A stretch of 9,052 nt of DNA, from contig VBGO01000236.1 of assembly GCA_005882525.1 (NCBI GenBank), forward strand, positions 1 through 9,052, given 5' to 3'. Below the pieces are notes generated by a model. It made no database searches. It was not told the DNA's origin and worked only from the letters and a program-made list of their open reading frames with translations. Source of the stretch: Chloroflexota bacterium (GTDB lineage: Bacteria; Chloroflexota; Dormibacteria; CF-121). Positions 6,249-9,052 of this stretch are shown here, piece after piece; position 1 is the stretch's first letter, and every line of letters starts with the position of its first letter. The translations under genes were made by a program, and so were the position numbers.

Positions 6249-9052
6249 GCGATTACGCGAACTCATCCATCTACCAGGCGCCCAGCGGCGCCTGGGTCTT
6301 TGCCAGCGGCACGATGTCGTGGAGCTGGGCGCTCGATAACTTCCGGACCACGGTCCAGACGGATGCGCGCATCCAGCAAACGACCGCGACGGTGCTGGGC
6401 GCGTTCCTCAGTGGCGCGCCGATCGTCCACGACCTGAAGGTGGCGGCGCCCGGCAGCGTGATCACCGGACAAGCGTTCGGCGTCGCGGTCACGGCGGAAA
6501 ACGCCCAGGGGAACCCGGTCGCCTCGTACGGCGGCACGCTCCACTTCAGCAGTAGCGACACCTCGACCGGTGTCGCCCTGCCCGCCGACTCGACCCTGTC
6601 AAACGGTCAGGGCAGCTTCTCGGCGACGCTGATCCAGACCGGACCGCAGACACTGACCGTCTCCGACGCGGCCAACAACCTCTCCACCACCGTCACCCTG
6701 ACGGTGAACCCCAGACCGGTCACCGGGCTCAGGCTGACTACCGCCGCCAGTGCTGTAGCCGGCCAGCCCTTCGCGCTGACCGCGACCGCCCTGGACGACC
6801 AGGGCAACACCGCGTCCGGGTATAGCGGCACGGTTCACTTCAGCAGCAGTGACCCCTCCGCGGGCGTCGTCCTGCCGCCCGACTCGACTCTGACCAACGG
6901 CCAGGGGACCTTCTCGGCGACGCTCATCCGGGCCGGTCCGCAGACGCTGACCGTGTCGGACGCCGCCCGTAACCTCTCCAGCAGCGCGGGCCTGACGGTC
7001 AACGCCGCGCCGGCCAGCGCGCTGATCCTCAGAACCGATACCGCCACGCCGACATCTGGGACGCCGTTCTCGTTCACGGTGATCGCCCAGGATCCGTTCG
7101 GGAATACCGCCACGGGCTACGGCGGGACGGTGCACTTCAGCAGCAGCGACAAGTCGGTCGGCGTCGCCCTTCCGGCCGACTCGAGCCTGACCAACGGCCA
7201 GGGCAGCTTCTCGGCGACGCTGATCACCGGCGGCCAGCAGACGCTGAGCGTATCCGACACGCCCAATTCCCTCCTGGCCACCGTCAACCTGACGGTCACC
7301 GGCGGCTCGTCGGTCGTCAACGACCTGAAGGTCACGGCGCCCGCCAGTGCGACCGCCGGTCAGGCGCTGTCGATCACGGTCACGGCTGAGGACGCGCAGG
7401 GGAACCCGGTCACCTCCTACAGCGGCACCGTGCACTTCAGCAGCAGCGATACCTCGACCGGCGTGGTGCTGCCAGCGGACGCCACACTCTCCGGCGGTCA
7501 GGGGACGTTCTCGGCGACGCTGGTAAGAGCCGGGGCGCAAACGCTGACCGTCTTCGACATGGCGAACCCCCTTTCCGGCACGGCCGGCCTGACGGTCAAC
7601 GCCGCGCCCGCCAGCAGGCTGGCGCTGGCCACCGCGACGAGCGTCCCCACCGCGGGGACGAGCTTCGCCCTGATGGTGACCGCTCAGGATTCATTCGGGA
7701 ATACCGACCCGACCTACGCCGGCACCGTGCGGTTCAACAGCAGCGATGCCTCGTCGGGCGTGGTGCTGCCGCCCAACTCCACCCTGACCGGCGGCCAGGG
7801 CGCCTTCTCGGCGACGCTGATCAAAGCCGGGATGCAGACGCTCACCGCGGCCGACCCGGCGATCGCCTTCTCGGCCACCGCCGACCTGACGGTCAACGCC
7901 GCCGCAGCCGGCCGGCTGATCCTGTCGACCGCCACCGCGGCGCCGACCGCGGGCACGAGCTTTGCCTTGACGGTGACTGCCCAGGATCCATACGGCAATA
8001 CCGCTCCCACTTACGCCGGCACCGTGCACTTCAGCAGCACGGATACCTCAGCCGCCGTGGCACTGCCGCCGAACTCCACTCTGACCAACGGCCAGCGCAG
8101 CTTCTCGGCGACGCTGATCAAAGCCGGGGCGCAAACACTGACCGCGGCTGATGCGGCCAACGGCTTCTCGGCCACAGCCAACCTGACGGTCAACGCCGCC
8201 GCCGCCAGCAAGCTCATCCTTGCCACCGGCACCAGCACGCCCACCGCAGGAACCAGCTTCTCCCTAACCGTGACCGCGCAGGATCCGTTCGCCAACACGG
8301 CGACGAGCTACGCGGGCAGTATGCACTTCAGCAGCAGCGACGTGTCATCCGGTGTGGTGCTGCCGGCGAACTCCATGCTGACCGCCGGCCAGGGCAGCTT
8401 CTCGGCGAAGCTGATCAAGGCTGGAGCGCAGACGTTGACCGCGCTCGACGCGCCGAACGCGCTGTCCGCCACGGCCAACCTGACCGTCAACGCCGCGCCC
8501 GCCAGCAAGCTGGCGATGACAACGGCAACCGGGACGCCGACCGCCGGCACGAGCTTCGGCTTCACCGTGACCGCGCAGGATCCATACGGAAACACCGACC
8601 CCGCCTACAGCGGCACCGTCCACTTCAGCAGCAGCGATACCTCGTCCGGCGTGCTGCTGCCCGCCAACTCGACACTGATCAGCGGCCAGCGTACCTTCTC
8701 CGCAACCCTGATCAAAGCCGGGGCACAGACGCTGACCGGGTCCGATGCCGCCAGTGGCTTCGCCGCCACCGCCAACCTGACGGTCAACCCCGCCCCCGCC
8801 AGCAAGCTCGTCCTGGCGACGGCGACCGGCACGCCCACCGCCGGGACCAGCTTCTCGTTCACCGTCACCGCCCAGGATCCTTATGGAAACACGGCAACCG
8901 GCTACGCCGGCACCGTGCACTTCAGCAGCAGCGACACCTCGCCGGGTGTCGTGCTGCCGGCCAACTCCACATTGGCCAGCGGCCAGCGAACCTTCGCCGC
9001 AACGCTGGACCGGGCCGGCACTCAGACCATCACCGGCGCCGATACAGCGAAC
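6143..9052 (+). CDS. C-terminal fragment of copy 2: end of family domain plus nine Ig-like repeats (open at right edge)
   Basis: The frame beginning ATT GTC GGC TAC (IVGYEMDRYMANYPAP) at 6143 stays open to the last base of the window. It completes the family domain with SSIYQAPSGAWVFASGTMSW and TVLGAFLSGAP, then enters the Ig-like array at 6428. I checked the frame at each HF(S/N)S anchor and it holds at all nine. Only internal ATG codons are available as starts (for example in YEMDRYMANY), with no ribosome binding site, so this is the continuation of copy 2 and not a separate gene. Expect further repeats and a stop, possibly with a surface anchor, beyond 9052. Confidence 0.75.
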   Translation, partial: MVGYEMDRYMANYPAPTATSWTLLSQSPFTDTGGLSDYANSSIYQAPSGAWVFASGTMSWSWALDNFRTTVQTDARIQQTTATVLGAFLSGAPIVHDLKVAAPGSVITGQAFGVAVTAENAQGNPVASYGGTLHFSSSDTSTGVALPADSTLSNGQGSFSATLIQTGPQTLTVSDAANNLSTTVTLTVNPRPVTGLRLTTAASAVAGQPFALTATALDDQGNTASGYSGTVHFSSSDPSAGVVLPPDSTLTNGQGTFSATLIRAGPQTLTVSDAARNLSSSAGLTVNAAPASALILRTDTATPTSGTPFSFTVIAQDPFGNTATGYGGTVHFSSSDKSVGVALPADSSLTNGQGSFSATLITGGQQTLSVSDTPNSLLATVNLTVTGGSSVVNDLKVTAPASATAGQALSITVTAEDAQGNPVTSYSGTVHFSSSDTSTGVVLPADATLSGGQGTFSATLVRAGAQTLTVFDMANPLSGTAGLTVNAAPASRLALATATSVPTAGTSFALMVTAQDSFGNTDPTYAGTVRFNSSDASSGVVLPPNSTLTGGQGAFSATLIKAGMQTLTAADPAIAFSATADLTVNAAAAGRLILSTATAAPTAGTSFALTVTAQDPYGNTAPTYAGTVHFSSTDTSAAVALPPNSTLTNGQRSFSATLIKAGAQTLTAADAANGFSATANLTVNAAAASKLILATGTSTPTAGTSFSLTVTAQDPFANTATSYAGSMHFSSSDVSSGVVLPANSMLTAGQGSFSAKLIKAGAQTLTALDAPNALSATANLTVNAAPASKLAMTTATGTPTAGTSFGFTVTAQDPYGNTDPAYSGTVHFSSSDTSSGVLLPANSTLISGQRTFSATLIKAGAQTLTGSDAASGFAATANLTVNPAPASKLVLATATGTPTAGTSFSFTVTAQDPYGNTATGYAGTVHFSSSDTSPGVVLPANSTLASGQRTFAATLDRAGTQTITGADTAN
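6428..9052 (+). repeat. Ig-like repeat array of copy 2 (nine units, last one cut by window edge)
   Basis: The codon before the anchor HFSSSD (or variant) falls at 6539, 6833, 7130, 7430, 7727, 8024, 8321, 8618 and 8915. Spacings are 294, 297, 300 and then 297 nt five times, i.e. 98-100 aa. Units start near 6428, 6722, 7019, 7319, 7616, 7913, 8210, 8507 and 8804. Units 1 and 4 share a distinct opening (H/N-DLKV-x-AP, then TAExAQGNPV). Units 3 and 5-9 share T-P-T-A/S-G-T-x-F and AQDxxGNT. The family consensus is TAGTSFxxTVTAQDPYGNT, GYAGTVHFSSSDTS, GVVLPANSTL, GQxxFSATLIKAGAQTLT, DAANxxSATANLTVN. Nucleotide identity is very high in the anchor and around the recurring CAGGATCC, indicating recent expansion or homogenisation. 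Confidence 0.95.

Larger units (their letters stand above)
4986..9052 (+). pseudogene. Secreted DMFase-beta-C-terminal-like protein with at least nine Ig-like repeats, copy 2 (two disabling deletions; runs off right edge)
   Basis: This is a tandem paralogue of copy 1, with the family domain roughly 85% identical by eye. ATG 4986 starts a signal peptide with an arginine-rich n-region (GGRLRSPRTL), core MPAIFLVSLLVSAI and ALA at 37-39. A second ATG at 5034 would give a shorter signal; neither has a clear ribosome binding site. The mature sequence begins like copy 1 (ENQQPGTSAWRLSKTADD). Two lesions appear against copy 1. A 33-nt deletion joins TA to G at 5458/5459, giving TAG (5457-5459) in place of a tyrosine plus eleven codons. 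A 28-nt deletion at 6142/6143 shifts the frame from that of 4986 to that of 6143. From 6143 the frame is open to the window end through nine Ig-like repeats. Read with both deletions repaired, it would encode a protein of well over 1350 aa, much larger than copy 1. Confidence 0.8.

Noticed and set aside
6599..7540. A 313-residue minus-strand open frame, and similar ones to 8920, with repetitive sequence
   Set aside because: Their periodicity is simply the reverse complement of the Ig-like repeats. They have no signal, domain or ribosome binding site of their own.
6428..9052. The 297-nt repeats as a non-coding satellite, CRISPR or mobile-element array
   Set aside because: The unit is far too long for CRISPR, the frame is kept in every unit, and variation is consistent with a protein domain. 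No transposase or terminal repeats are seen.

Overview
The window is high-GC bacterial DNA. The strong G/C preference at third codon positions, an overlapping exopolysaccharide operon, a probable leaderless TANNNT promoter and secreted proteins with long bacterial Ig-like arrays suggest an actinobacterium or a Chloroflexota/Dormibacterota-like soil lineage. I cannot fix the phylum from sequence alone.

Left third (1-2135, minus strand, read right to left): three tightly overlapping genes form an exopolysaccharide or capsule export/assembly cluster. First is a Wzz-like polysaccharide co-polymerase with two membrane spans. Next is a CpsD/CapB-like P-loop protein that lacks a recognisable Walker A lysine. 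Last is a polytopic O-antigen ligase/polymerase-like protein that runs off the left edge. The 7-nt and about 4-nt overlaps point to translational coupling.

Divergent intergenic region (about 2136-2360): it holds three copies of a GT[A/G]GGAC motif spaced about three helical turns apart, and a TACGAT -10 box placed exactly where a leaderless transcript of the rightward gene would need it.

Right two thirds (2361-9052, plus strand): two tandem paralogues encode secreted proteins. Each has a Sec signal peptide, a domain of the N,N-dimethylformamidase beta-subunit C-terminal-like family (about 450 aa), then tandem Ig-like repeats of about 97-100 aa. Copy 1 has four repeats. Copy 2 has at least nine and continues past the right edge.

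Both copies are broken by short deletions that show clearly when the paralogues or repeats are compared: about 53 nt at 4401/4402 (frameshift), 33 nt at 5458/5459 (creates an in-frame TAG) and 28 nt at 6142/6143 (frameshift). The first frameshift throws translation into the frame of copy 2, so a naive gene call gives a chimeric 1032-residue protein (2361-5459). Whether these are true pseudogene lesions or repeat/hairpin assembly artefacts is the main question here. The likely theme is cell-surface and envelope biology: polysaccharide assembly on one side, large secreted repeat-stalk proteins on the other.
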